A DNA stretch of 5,063 nucleotides from an uncultured Sphingomonadales bacterium (GCA_903893935.1 CAITOD010000522.1:1-5063); one strand, 5' to 3'. Shown: positions 1 to 5,063, counted from the first letter of the stretch. A program made the numbers and translations. The notes: a model not told the origin generated them from the letters alone.

Positions 1-1
1 G

Positions 2-166
2 CTCACTGCGCGGTGCAGTTTCGAACTGGTGCAAAAGGCGGTGATCGCCAATGTCCCGGTGCTGGCGACAATTTCGGCCGCATCGACGCTTGCGGTCGAT
101 CAGGCGCGCGCGCATGGGCTGACGCTCTACAGTCTGGCTCGCGAGGACAGCCTGCTCGAAAGCTGA
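2..166 (+). CDS. fdhD: FdhD-like formate dehydrogenase accessory sulfurtransferase, C-terminal fragment
   Basis: Only the last 54 residues lie in the window; the gene begins upstream. FdhD carries sulfur from a cysteine desulfurase to the molybdenum cofactor of formate dehydrogenase in the cytoplasm. The visible part contains the family's C-terminal pattern: a TARCSFELVQKAV segment (the region where FdhD proteins have T/S-G-R-x-S-x-E-x-x-x-K), then a hydrophobic strand NVPVLATISAAS, then a helix TLAVDQARAHGLTLYSLARE, and it ends at TGA 164-166. The catalytic cysteine motif of FdhD lies in the missing N-terminal part, so activity cannot be judged. The next gene starts 16 bases after the stop, on the same strand, and could be cotranscribed. 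The call rests on the recognised C-terminal pattern in a short fragment, hence moderate-to-high confidence. Confidence 0.8.
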   Translation, partial: LTARCSFELVQKAVIANVPVLATISAASTLAVDQARAHGLTLYSLAREDSLLES

Positions 167-182
167 TAGACCGGTTCGGGCT

Positions 183-929
183 ATGGCGCGCAGAACCCCT
201 GTCCCTCGCTATGCCGACACGCCGGCTTTGTCGCGACGGCAGCGCGTTGTGGTGCTGGTTGCAATCGTGCCGCTGCATGGTGTGGTCGGGCTGGCTTTGC
301 TGCATGCGTTCGGCGGGGTGCGAGGGCTTGAAGCGCGAATGGGGCTGGCGCCCGTGCTTCAGGCGACCATCGTTGCGCCACCCAAGCCGCCATATCGCGC
401 GCCGGCAACGCGCAGCCACCGCGACGAAGGCGCCAGCGGCGCGGCGGGCAGGCGGGCACGCGCCGACCAGATCATCGCCGCGCCCGCACGCATGCCCGTG
501 CCGGCAATGACTGCCGCGCCCGTCGCCGGAACCGGCAGCGACAGCCGATCGGGTGCCGCCGCCGGGGGCGAAGGCACCGGCGGGGCGGCGAACGGCGCCG
601 GCACGGGCAGCGGCGGCGCGGGCACTGGCAGCGGCGGGCGCATCGTCGCCACCCGGCCGGTCAAGATCGCGGGCGAGCTTGCCGAAGGTGACTATGCGCG
701 CGAAGGCCGGGCGCGGCGGCTGGGCAGCGCGGTGATCGTGGTGCTGACCGTGGGCATCGAAGGCCGGGTGACCGCGTGCCGGGTGCAGCAGCCAAGCGGC
801 GACCCCGATGCCGATGCGGTAACGTGCCGGCTCGCCACCGCGCGCTTCCGGTTCCGCCCTGCGCTCGATCAGAACGGCGAACCGATTGTGGCTTTATTTG
901 GTTGGCAGCAGCGGTTCTTCTGGAATTGA
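183..929 (+). CDS. TonB-family energy transducer protein
   Basis: The 248-residue protein has the three-part plan of TonB proteins. A short basic N-terminus is followed by one membrane helix at about residues 21-43, with histidines at 32 and 41. Next comes a long low-complexity periplasmic linker at about 65-155, first Ala/Pro/Arg rich and then Gly/Ala/Thr/Ser rich. The C-terminal domain at about 175-248 reads VIVVLTVGIEGRVTACRV, then PSGDPDADAVTC, then FRFRPALDQNGEPIVALFGW, matching the TonB_C pattern of a strand with 'G.V..C.V..SSG...LD..TC' and 'F.PA.D..G.P'. Family knowledge says it passes proton-motive force from ExbB/ExbD to outer-membrane receptors. No exbB, exbD or receptor is in the window, so the substrate is unknown. 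The linker is Gly-rich rather than built of the Pro-Lys/Pro-Glu repeats of E. coli TonB. Cys199 and Cys215 could form a disulfide. The ATG at 183 is the first in frame after the fdhD stop; no clear ribosome site is visible. Confidence 0.85.
   Translation: MARRTPVPRYADTPALSRRQRVVVLVAIVPLHGVVGLALLHAFGGVRGLEARMGLAPVLQATIVAPPKPPYRAPATRSHRDEGASGAAGRRARADQIIAAPARMPVPAMTAAPVAGTGSDSRSGAAAGGEGTGGAANGAGTGSGGAGTGSGGRIVATRPVKIAGELAEGDYAREGRARRLGSAVIVVLTVGIEGRVTACRVQQPSGDPDADAVTCRLATARFRFRPALDQNGEPIVALFGWQQRFFWN
594..635 (+). repeat. Two tandem 21-base units in the TonB linker
   Basis: Positions 594-614 and 615-635 are two adjacent 21-base units that differ at two bases and keep the reading frame. Each encodes GAGTGSG (residues 138-144 and 145-151). 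They sit in the flexible periplasmic linker of the TonB-family protein, where a change in copy number would only lengthen or shorten the spacer. Confidence 0.8.
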
Positions 930-956
930 TTGACCAAGTCTGGCAGTTTCTGTCGC

Positions 957-1400
957 ATGATTGCACAAACCATCCAGCTATCGCTCGCGCCGGTGTTTGT
1001 GCTGGTCGCCATCGGCAATATCATGAACATCCTCACCACCCGGCTAGGGCGGCTGGTCGACCGTTCGCGCGAACTGCAAGTGGTGCATCCAAGCACATCG
1101 GGGATCGAGCACGATGCGATTGTGATCGAGTTACGCTACGTCGATCAGCGCATCGCGCTGATCGGCCGTGCCTTGTTCGTGCTGGTGCTGAGCGGGATCG
1201 GCATCGGTGTGACCGTGGGCATGCTGTTCCTCGGCGAACTGCTCGGGCAGGAATTGCGCATTCCCACCGAAGTGTCGTTTTTCACCGCGATCACCCTGCT
1301 GATGGCCGCGCTGATCTATCTGCTGCTCGAAACCCGCCTCGTCGCGTCAACCCTGCGCCTGCCCCCCGAACTGCTCGAACTCCACCGCAAAGACATCTGA
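957..1400 (+). CDS. DUF2721 family membrane protein
   Basis: From the ATG at 957 this is a 147-residue protein. It matches the DUF2721 family: an N-terminal MIAQTIQLSLAPVF helix flows into NIMNILTTRLGRLVDRSREL, the family's conserved 'N.L..RL.R.VDR.R.L' stretch. Two further membrane helices lie at about 69-92 and 107-126, and the C-terminus is a short charged tail ending LHRKDI. Three membrane segments and this length are normal for the family, whose function is not known. The frame is also open to a TTG at 930, directly after the TGA of the TonB gene, which would add nine residues (MTKSGSFCR). I prefer 957 because it is an ATG and the conserved part begins there, but neither start has a good ribosome site. 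If 930 is used, the two genes abut with no gap, which would favour translational coupling. The gene ends one base before the palindromic repeat. Confidence 0.83.
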   Translation: MIAQTIQLSLAPVFVLVAIGNIMNILTTRLGRLVDRSRELQVVHPSTSGIEHDAIVIELRYVDQRIALIGRALFVLVLSGIGIGVTVGMLFLGELLGQELRIPTEVSFFTAITLLMAALIYLLLETRLVASTLRLPPELLELHRKDI

Positions 1401-1420
1401 TCCTCCCCGGCACGGGGAGG
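1401..1420 (+). terminator. Possible terminator hairpin after the DUF2721 gene
   Basis: An 8-base-pair GC stem (1402-1409 with 1413-1420) with a GCA loop begins two bases after the DUF2721 stop codon. It is followed by GGGACC and not by a T run, so it is not a classical intrinsic terminator. Its position and stem strength still make it the best candidate for ending plus-strand transcription, alone or as part of the larger palindrome. Confidence 0.3.
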
Positions 1421-1521
1421 GGGACCATGTGAAGCATGGTGGAGGGGGCTCTCGACCGGGTGCGTCGCCCGCCGATGGGGTGCCCAAGGCCATGCCCCTC
1501 CACCGCCTTTCAGGCGGTCCC

Positions 1522-1540
1522 CCTCCCCGTTTCGGGGAGG
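1522..1540 (-). terminator. Possible terminator hairpin after the minus-strand operon
   Basis: An 8-base-pair stem CCTCCCCG/CGGGGAGG with a three-base loop lies five bases beyond the stop codon of the DUF4919-like gene. As on the other side, no T run follows in the minus-strand direction (GGGGACC follows), so factor-independent termination is uncertain. Its mirror placement to the hairpin at 1402-1420 suggests one element serving both converging transcripts. Confidence 0.3.
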
Positions 1541-1545
1541 ATTGG

Positions 1546-2166
1546 TCAGGGTTCGAGTTCCTTGCCGAAAAACGCGTCGATGTTGAACCACACTTTGCGC
1601 GTGTCGTCGTTGCGGAGGTCGCGCACGTCGAACACGTCGAACCGCTCGCCGCCCTGCATGACCAGCGACTGGTGGTCGCTTTTGAAATGCAGCAGCAGCA
1701 GCACGCGGTATTCTTCGGCAATGCTCGCCGCGTTGAACGCATCGTCGACCACGGTGCCTTTGTGCCCGCCCGCGATCGAGGCGGTGATCGCGGCGGCAAT
1801 TGCGCCCTGACGCGCGGCTTCGGCATCGCGGCCGAGCTTCTTGAGCGCCAGCTGGGCGACGATATGCGCGGTAAAATCGGTCCACACTTGCGCCATGCGG
1901 GCTTGCGCGAGTTGCAACGCCTGATCGGGATGGGCATCGATCAAATCGCCCGCGCGGTCGATCTCGCGCCAGTCGGGTTCGACCCAGCCAAGCTTTGCCG
2001 ATGTCTGGATGCGCAACCAGGTGTAATCCACCCCGGGTTGGCCGGCTTCGGCTTTGGCGATTGCGGCAGGATAGGCTTTGGCGTCGAAACCGTGCCCGGG
2101 TGCAGCAAACGCGGGCGCGCTGCACGCGAGCAGAACGGGAACGCAAAGCCTTGCAAATCTGACCAT
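1546..2166 (-). CDS. Secreted DUF4919-like protein
   Basis: The protein has 206 residues and no known function. The N-terminus MVRFARLCVPVLLACSAPAFA is an export signal. It allows a signal peptidase I cut after AFA (residue 21) or, because LLAC at 12-15 resembles a lipobox, a lipoprotein cut before Cys15. The mature part is largely helical (about 29-135). It has the order seen in DUF4919 proteins as I recall them: VDYTWLR near 47-52, an alanine-rich helical stretch with AHIVAQLALKKLG at 100-112, GAIAAAITASI at 121-131, EEYRVLLLLHFKSDHQSLV at 151-169, then a strand-rich end FDVFDVRD and VWFNIDAFFGKEL. The start at 2166 is chosen because it begins the signal peptide and has a strong ribosome site (GGGAGGGAG) six bases upstream; the frame stays open further upstream but only through the neighbouring gene. 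It is the last gene of the operon, 23 bases after the PHA-system gene, and its stop sits four bases from the palindromic repeat. The family name is a pattern match from memory; the secreted nature is firmer. Confidence 0.72.
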   Translation of the reverse strand: MVRFARLCVPVLLACSAPAFAAPGHGFDAKAYPAAIAKAEAGQPGVDYTWLRIQTSAKLGWVEPDWREIDRAGDLIDAHPDQALQLAQARMAQVWTDFTAHIVAQLALKKLGRDAEAARQGAIAAAITASIAGGHKGTVVDDAFNAASIAEEYRVLLLLHFKSDHQSLVMQGGERFDVFDVRDLRNDDTRKVWFNIDAFFGKELEP

Positions 2167-2172
2167 TGGCCA

Positions 2173-2181
2173 CTCCCTCCC
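2173..2181 (-). promoter_or_regulatory. Strong ribosome binding site of the DUF4919-like gene
   Basis: Read on the minus strand this is GGGAGGGAG, six bases before the ATG at 2166, in the 23-base gap between the two last genes of the operon. It is the clearest Shine-Dalgarno sequence in the window. It fixes this start and suggests independent ribosome loading rather than coupling to the gene upstream. Confidence 0.75.
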
Positions 2182-2189
2182 GTCAAGCT

Positions 2190-2495
2190 CTAAGCCAGCA
2201 ATTTCTCGCCGCGTTCGCGGATCAGCGTTTCGATCATGCCGCGCGCAAACCCCAGCCCGCCGGGCACAGTCACATCGAACAGCAGCGCGGTTTCGCCGAT
2301 TTCGAGCGTCGCGGGCACGGTATAGCCCATCGCCGAAGCGGCGACCGACAGATGGTCGGCGTCGATCCACGCCAGATCGAGGCTGAGCGGCGCGCCGATC
2401 AGCGCGCCCGCCTTCTCCTCGGCGCGGTCCATGCGCGCGGCGATGCGGCGGCGCACTTCGTCCTTGCCCAAGGTGTGCGGGATGGCCACGCGCAT
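2190..2495 (-). CDS. Polyhydroxyalkanoic acid system family protein
   Basis: This small 101-residue soluble protein begins MRVAIPHTLGKDEVRRRIAARM. That matches the family's N-terminal signature, in which a short strand and 'H.LG..EA..R+' lead into a helix. It continues with strands around LSLDLAWIDADHLSVAASAMGYTV, PATLEIGETALLFDVTVPG and a closing helix ARGMIETLIRERGEKLL. Length and layout fit the whole family, which is named for occurrence near polyhydroxyalkanoate genes; the molecular role is not established. No PHA synthase, depolymerase or phasin is visible here, so a link to PHA granules is only by name. Its ATG shares one base with the TAA stop of the XpaC-like gene (TAATG), a classic arrangement for translational coupling. 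It has no signal peptide and no membrane helix. Confidence 0.8.
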   Translation of the reverse strand: MRVAIPHTLGKDEVRRRIAARMDRAEEKAGALIGAPLSLDLAWIDADHLSVAASAMGYTVPATLEIGETALLFDVTVPGGLGFARGMIETLIRERGEKLLA

Positions 2496-3268
2496 TATGC
2501 GGGCCCGATCAGCTTGCCCGGTTCTTCCAGCGCATTGCCATAGCGATAATCGAGATAGCGCGCTTCGGTCGCGAGCGAATCGATATCGCCTTCGGCCAGC
2601 TTGCGCGACAGCGCGTCGATCTCGTCGCCGATTCGCGCCAGGCCTTCGTTCAATTGCTGGTCGGCGGTCTTGCCGCTGCGCAATTCACCGCGCAAATGCG
2701 CGGGAATGCGCGTGTAGCTCGCCACCATTCCGGGCAAGTGTTCGCCGATCAGCCGGCGCACATCGCCCACCGCCGGTTCGCCCTGGTCGATCCCTTCAAG
2801 CTGCATGCCCAGCGCATCGAGCCGCAGGCCGATCGCATCGAGCTGGCGCGCGGCGGGGGCGGGTAGCGCCGGGCGCTGCGCTTCGAGCCACAATTGCGTG
2901 CGGCCGACGGTGGTGCGCACATCGCCGCGATTGAGCGCGTCGAGACGGGGCACTTTGAGGCGCGGATAGGCAGCGAAAAACCCGACCGCGCCCACCACCG
3001 CCAGCACGGTGAGCGCAAACCCGCCCAGCCCGATCCCGCCAATCACGATTCCCGTCAGCGTCGCGGCAAACAGGATCGCCGCGGTGGCGAGGCCGATCCG
3101 CATGACTTTGCGCAAAAGGTGCTGGCGTTTCAGCTCGGCCGAGCGTTGCCCGATCGAGCCGCCGCTGCGCCGCCCGCCCTGCTGCTGAAAGGCCAGCGAC
3201 GCCTGCGCTGCTTGCAGGATGGCAGCGTGATCGCCCGCTTCGCCCGCCATCGGGTCAGACTTCGCCAT
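2495..3268 (-). CDS. XpaC-like membrane protein (5-bromo-4-chloroindolyl phosphate hydrolysis family)
   Basis: The protein has 257 residues. A polar, Gln/Arg/Gly-rich N-terminal tail (1-50) with no signal peptide comes first. Two adjacent hydrophobic segments at about 57-77 and 79-100 probably form a membrane hairpin. A soluble C-terminal part of about 155 residues is mostly helical, with charged heptad-like helices (RQLDAIGLRLDALGMQLEGI, LNEGLARIGDEIDALSRKLAEGD). RRLIGEHLPGMVASYTRIP (171-189) and the end LATEARYLDYRYG recall the 'LP.LV..Y..+P' and terminal helix of XpaC-type proteins. The family's hydrolase name comes from a phenotype, and no catalytic motif can be seen. The best support is context: the gene overlaps the stop of a TelA-family gene by 14 bases, and xpaC lies beside telA-like yaaN in Bacillus subtilis. 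The start at 3268 gives MAKSDPMAGE; the second ATG at 3250, four bases past the telA stop, is a fair alternative. Neither has a good ribosome site. Confidence 0.72.
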   Translation of the reverse strand: MAKSDPMAGEAGDHAAILQAAQASLAFQQQGGRRSGGSIGQRSAELKRQHLLRKVMRIGLATAAILFAATLTGIVIGGIGLGGFALTVLAVVGAVGFFAAYPRLKVPRLDALNRGDVRTTVGRTQLWLEAQRPALPAPAARQLDAIGLRLDALGMQLEGIDQGEPAVGDVRRLIGEHLPGMVASYTRIPAHLRGELRSGKTADQQLNEGLARIGDEIDALSRKLAEGDIDSLATEARYLDYRYGNALEEPGKLIGPA

Positions 3269-4457
3269 CGAGCGTGAGCGCGGGGTGCGGCGCGGTGCCG
3301 GCGGCGAGCGTGGCACCTTGCGCGCGGGCAATATAGCCTTGCGACTTTTCGACTTCGTTCGACAGCGTGCCGATCGTCTGCTTCATCGAATCGAGCGCTT
3401 TGAGCTTGAACGTGTCGATCGAATCCATCGTGTCGTAGATGTTCTGGAATGCCTTTTGCAGCGTTTCGACCGGGATAGTGCTCGACGCCGCCATTTCGTG
3501 GATTTTGGCAGTGTTGTCGCGCAGCATCGTGCCGGTGGCATCGATGATATTGGCAGTGGTGGTGTTGAGCGCGGTGATCTGCTGCAGCACCAGCCGCTGG
3601 TTGGTCATCGCCTGCGCCACTGTAACCGCGGTGCGCAGCGCGGCAATCGTGGTCGTGCCGGCGCGATCGACGCCTTTGACCAGTTCGACATTGTTCTTCT
3701 TGACCAGATCGAGCGCGAGATAGCCCTGGACGGTCACCGCCATCTGCGTCAGCAGGTCCTGCGTGCGCTGGCGGGTGTAGAACAGCGCGGATTCGCGCAC
3801 CGCCTTGGCTTTGGCGGGATCGGTGTGATCGAGGTCGTTGGCGGCATCTTCAAGCTTCTGGTCGAGCGTGCGCGCGATGTGGATCATCTGCTCGAGCTTG
3901 CCCATCGCTTCCCACAGCTTGGCGCGTTCGACATCGATCGCGGCGTTGTCCTTGAGCAATTCGTCCTTGCCCGAAGCGAGCCGGTCGAGGATCGCCTTGA
4001 TGTGGCTTTGCGCCGAGACATAGCTGTCGAAATAGCGCTTCACGCTGTTGCCGAACGGGATGAAGCCGAGCAGCTTGCGCCCGCCGGTGGTGACGCCCGC
4101 TTTGCCCGGATCGAGCTCTTCGACGGTGCGGCGCAGCGCTGCCAGATCGGCGCCGACCCCGCTGTCTTTGTCCATCGCGCGCACCGGGCGATCGAGAAAG
4201 CGGTTCGACATGCCCGCAGCCGCAGCGATTTCCCTGGCGCCCATTGCGGTCAGCTGGTCGACGCGCTTGCCGAATTCGGGGCTGGCCGCGTCTTGCGCGA
4301 CCAGATCGGCGACGAACGCATCGGCGCGGCTCTCGAGCTTGCTTTTGGCATCGTCGGCCAGCGGGACAAGGCCCGCGGCCTGCTGCGGCGCGACCACCGG
4401 CACCGGATCGGGCGGGGTAAGCGTGAGAATCGGGGCGGTATCGGCGTTGCTGGCCAT
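3255..4457 (-). CDS. TelA-family (toxic anion resistance) protein
   Basis: This 400-residue soluble protein is a typical length for the TelA/YaaN/KlaA family. After a Pro-rich, disordered first 35 residues come helices. The family core starts at RKLLGFIPFGNSVKRYFDSYVSAQSHIKAIL (127-157), followed by DRLASGKDELLKDNAAID, LEQMIHIARTLDQKLED (188-204), a loop HTDPAKAKA, then YTRQRTQDLLTQMAVTVQGYLALDLVKKNN and long coiled-coil helices to about residue 378. These are the usual landmarks: 'fiPfg....+y...y.s.q..l..I...L..G+d.L..Dn'. The family was named for tellurite resistance of plasmid-borne copies. Chromosomal copies are linked to cell-envelope and antimicrobial stress, and the biochemical role is unknown. 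The start at 4457 (MASNADTAPI) fits the usual short variable N-terminus; the frame is open upstream only by running through the divergent beta-lactamase. It is the first gene of the four-gene minus-strand unit. Nothing in it looks broken. Confidence 0.93.
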   Translation of the reverse strand: MASNADTAPILTLTPPDPVPVVAPQQAAGLVPLADDAKSKLESRADAFVADLVAQDAASPEFGKRVDQLTAMGAREIAAAAGMSNRFLDRPVRAMDKDSGVGADLAALRRTVEELDPGKAGVTTGGRKLLGFIPFGNSVKRYFDSYVSAQSHIKAILDRLASGKDELLKDNAAIDVERAKLWEAMGKLEQMIHIARTLDQKLEDAANDLDHTDPAKAKAVRESALFYTRQRTQDLLTQMAVTVQGYLALDLVKKNNVELVKGVDRAGTTTIAALRTAVTVAQAMTNQRLVLQQITALNTTTANIIDATGTMLRDNTAKIHEMAASSTIPVETLQKAFQNIYDTMDSIDTFKLKALDSMKQTIGTLSNEVEKSQGYIARAQGATLAAGTAPHPALTLDGEV

Positions 4458-4577
4458 AAACTCACTCGGCTGGAGGCATGAATTCCCCGGCAAGATGGCC
4501 CGATGTCGGTCTTGCTGCAAGGGTTCACTGTCGATCGGTAATGGCGGTTGGTCGGAATCGGGATTAGCGTGCGGCGC
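4458..4577. promoter_or_regulatory. Divergent promoter region between telA-like and beta-lactamase genes
   Basis: These 120 bases must hold the promoter of the minus-strand operon and probably that of the beta-lactamase. The dyad CTTGCTGCAAG (4511-4521) is a perfect inverted repeat around one central base, and CCGATGTCGG (4500-4509) is a second short dyad beside it. The first supplies a candidate -35 on each strand. Toward telA it is TTGCAG (4515-4520) with CATCTT 17 bases on (4492-4497). Toward the beta-lactamase it is TTGCTG (4512-4517) with a weaker GGTAAT at 4537-4542, a 19-base gap. Both would give leaders of about 30 bases. No LysR/AmpR-type regulator gene is in the window. The promoter boxes are weak matches, so the region is well supported but the exact boxes are not. 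Confidence 0.4.
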
Positions 4578-5063
4578 ATGGATCGTCGAACTGTACTGGG
4601 CGCGCTGGGCGCCGCTTTCGTTTCTGTGCCGGCCATGGCGCAACCTTTGCTGCCGGGCTCGGCCATGCTCGCCGCGCTCGAACGCCGGGCCGGCGGGCGG
4701 CTCGGCGTGGCGGTGCGCGATGCGATCACCGGGCGCGGTTTCGGCTGGCGCGCCGACGAACGCTTTGCGCACTGTTCGACGTTCAAGCTTTCGCTGGCCG
4801 CCATGGTGCTTGCCGAAATCGATGCGGGGCGGGCCAAAGGCGACGAAGTGCTCGCCTATTCGGTGCTCGATATCCTGCCTGCTTCGCCGGTCACCGAAGC
4901 GGCGGCGGCTAGCGAAGGTCTGCCGGTGCTGACGCTCGCGCAGGCGGCCGTCGAACGCAGCGACACTCTGGCGGCCAATCTGCTGCTCGCGCGCTGTGGC
5001 GGACCGGCCGCGCTGACCGCGTTCTGGCGCAAGATCGGGGATACGGTCAGCCGGCTCGACACC
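4578..5063 (+). CDS. bla: Class A beta-lactamase, N-terminal part (cut by window end)
   Basis: The first 162 residues of a serine beta-lactamase, which hydrolyses beta-lactam rings in the periplasm. MDRRTVLGALGAAFVSVPAMA is an export signal with a twin-arginine start (DRRTVLG, a fair Tat match) and a likely cut after AMA. The active-site motif CSTFK is at residues 66-70, with nucleophile Ser67 and Lys70 (Ambler 70 and 73). SPVTE at 103-107 and AANLLL, then GGPAALTAFWRKIGDTVSRLD, match class A closely. Cys66 occupies Ambler 69, where carbapenemases such as KPC have the disulfide cysteine; whether a partner at 238 exists is outside the window. The usual SDN motif (130-132) reads SDT here (residues 128-130). 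Glu166 and the KTG motif lie beyond the edge, so substrate range cannot be judged. The ATG at 4578 is chosen; a GTG at 4569 in frame would add VRR. No stop occurs in the visible part. It is divergent from the telA operon. Confidence 0.92.
   Translation, partial: MDRRTVLGALGAAFVSVPAMAQPLLPGSAMLAALERRAGGRLGVAVRDAITGRGFGWRADERFAHCSTFKLSLAAMVLAEIDAGRAKGDEVLAYSVLDILPASPVTEAAAASEGLPVLTLAQAAVERSDTLAANLLLARCGGPAALTAFWRKIGDTVSRLDT

Larger units (their letters stand above)
1401..1541. repeat. Palindromic intergenic repeat element with four nested hairpins
   Basis: Two 47-base arms, 1401-1447 and 1495-1541, are inverted copies of each other (38 of 47 positions match, no gaps) around a 47-base centre at 1448-1494. 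Each arm also holds two small hairpins of its own. In the left arm these are CCTCCCCG/CGGGGAGG (1402-1409 with 1413-1420) and ACCATG/CATGGT (1424-1429 with 1435-1440). In the right arm they are ACCGCCT/AGGCGGT (1502-1508 with 1512-1518) and CCTCCCCG/CGGGGAGG (1522-1529 with 1533-1540). The design resembles the long intergenic repeats scattered through sphingomonad and other alphaproteobacterial genomes, whose fragments often get mispredicted as Pro/Gly/Arg-rich peptides. No transposase gene and no clear target duplication are visible. Dispersed copies elsewhere in the genome are expected but cannot be seen here. Confidence 0.85.

Noticed and set aside
1401..1541. CRISPR array or miniature transposon with terminal inverted repeats
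   Set aside because: There are only two inverted arms and no repeated spacers. No target-site duplication is visible at the ends, which lie on the stop codon and a few bases from the other. The nested hairpins fit an intergenic repeat better.
1689..1702. Short run of CAG triplets in the DUF4919-like gene
   Set aside because: It encodes four leucines (LLLL) in a hydrophobic stretch with preferred Leu codons; too short to be called a repeat of note.
1316..2173. Other-frame minus-strand open frames ending in Pro/Gly/Arg-rich peptides such as NPPRNGEGDRLKGGGG
   Set aside because: These peptides are translations of the palindromic repeat, a common source of false gene calls in these genomes.
1429..2193. 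A 254-codon plus-strand open frame across the repeat and the DUF4919-like gene
   Set aside because: It starts inside the palindromic repeat and runs opposite a gene with a signal peptide and a strong ribosome site. Its translation has no recognisable features.
2167..2370. Longer start for the DUF4919-like gene giving 274 residues
   Set aside because: The extra 68 residues are Arg-rich out-of-frame translation of the PHA-system gene, and they would bury the signal peptide.
3285..4481. A 398-codon plus-strand open frame opposite the telA-like gene
   Set aside because: Its product is rich in Arg, Asp, His and Ala without any domain, typical of the complement of a GC-rich coding sequence. The minus-strand frame encodes a clear TelA-family protein.
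4458..4772. Longer telA start giving a 505-residue protein
   Set aside because: The extension would overlap the divergent beta-lactamase coding region and has low-complexity shadow composition. The ATG at 4457 fits the family length.

Overview
The window is GC-rich, with compact gene packing, a 'TonB family' protein of a type common in sphingomonads, a TelA/XpaC-like pair, and an intergenic hairpin repeat of the CCTCCCCG...CGGGGAGG type. Together these suggest an alphaproteobacterium, most likely Sphingomonadales. That placement is inference from style, not from a marker gene.

Layout. On the plus strand at the left edge are three genes: the 3' end of an fdhD-like gene (2-166), a TonB-family energy transducer (183-929) and a small three-helix membrane protein of the DUF2721 family (957-1400). 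They are closely spaced and read in one direction. An imperfect palindromic repeat (1401-1541) then fills almost exactly the gap between two convergent stop codons. The minus strand from 4457 down to 1546 carries four tightly linked genes: a TelA-family 'toxic anion resistance' protein (4457-3255), an XpaC-like membrane protein (3268-2495), a polyhydroxyalkanoic-acid-system family protein (2495-2190) and a secreted DUF4919-like protein (2166-1546). Their junctions are a 14-base overlap, a one-base TAATG overlap and a 23-base gap, so they almost certainly form one transcription unit. Divergent from telA, across a 120-base intergenic region, begins a class A beta-lactamase with an exported N-terminus (4578 onward). 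It is cut off by the window edge before its catalytic Glu166 region.

How the genes work together. The TelA-XpaC pairing is known from other bacteria (yaaN and xpaC are neighbours in Bacillus subtilis), which supports reading the first two minus-strand genes as a functional pair: a coiled-coil cytoplasmic protein and a membrane-anchored partner. Attaching a PHA-system protein and a secreted DUF4919 protein to that pair is the most notable layout feature. Its function cannot be read from the sequence. The other points worth attention are the local hairpins kept by compensatory changes in the repeat, and the replacement of the conserved SDN motif by SDT in the beta-lactamase.
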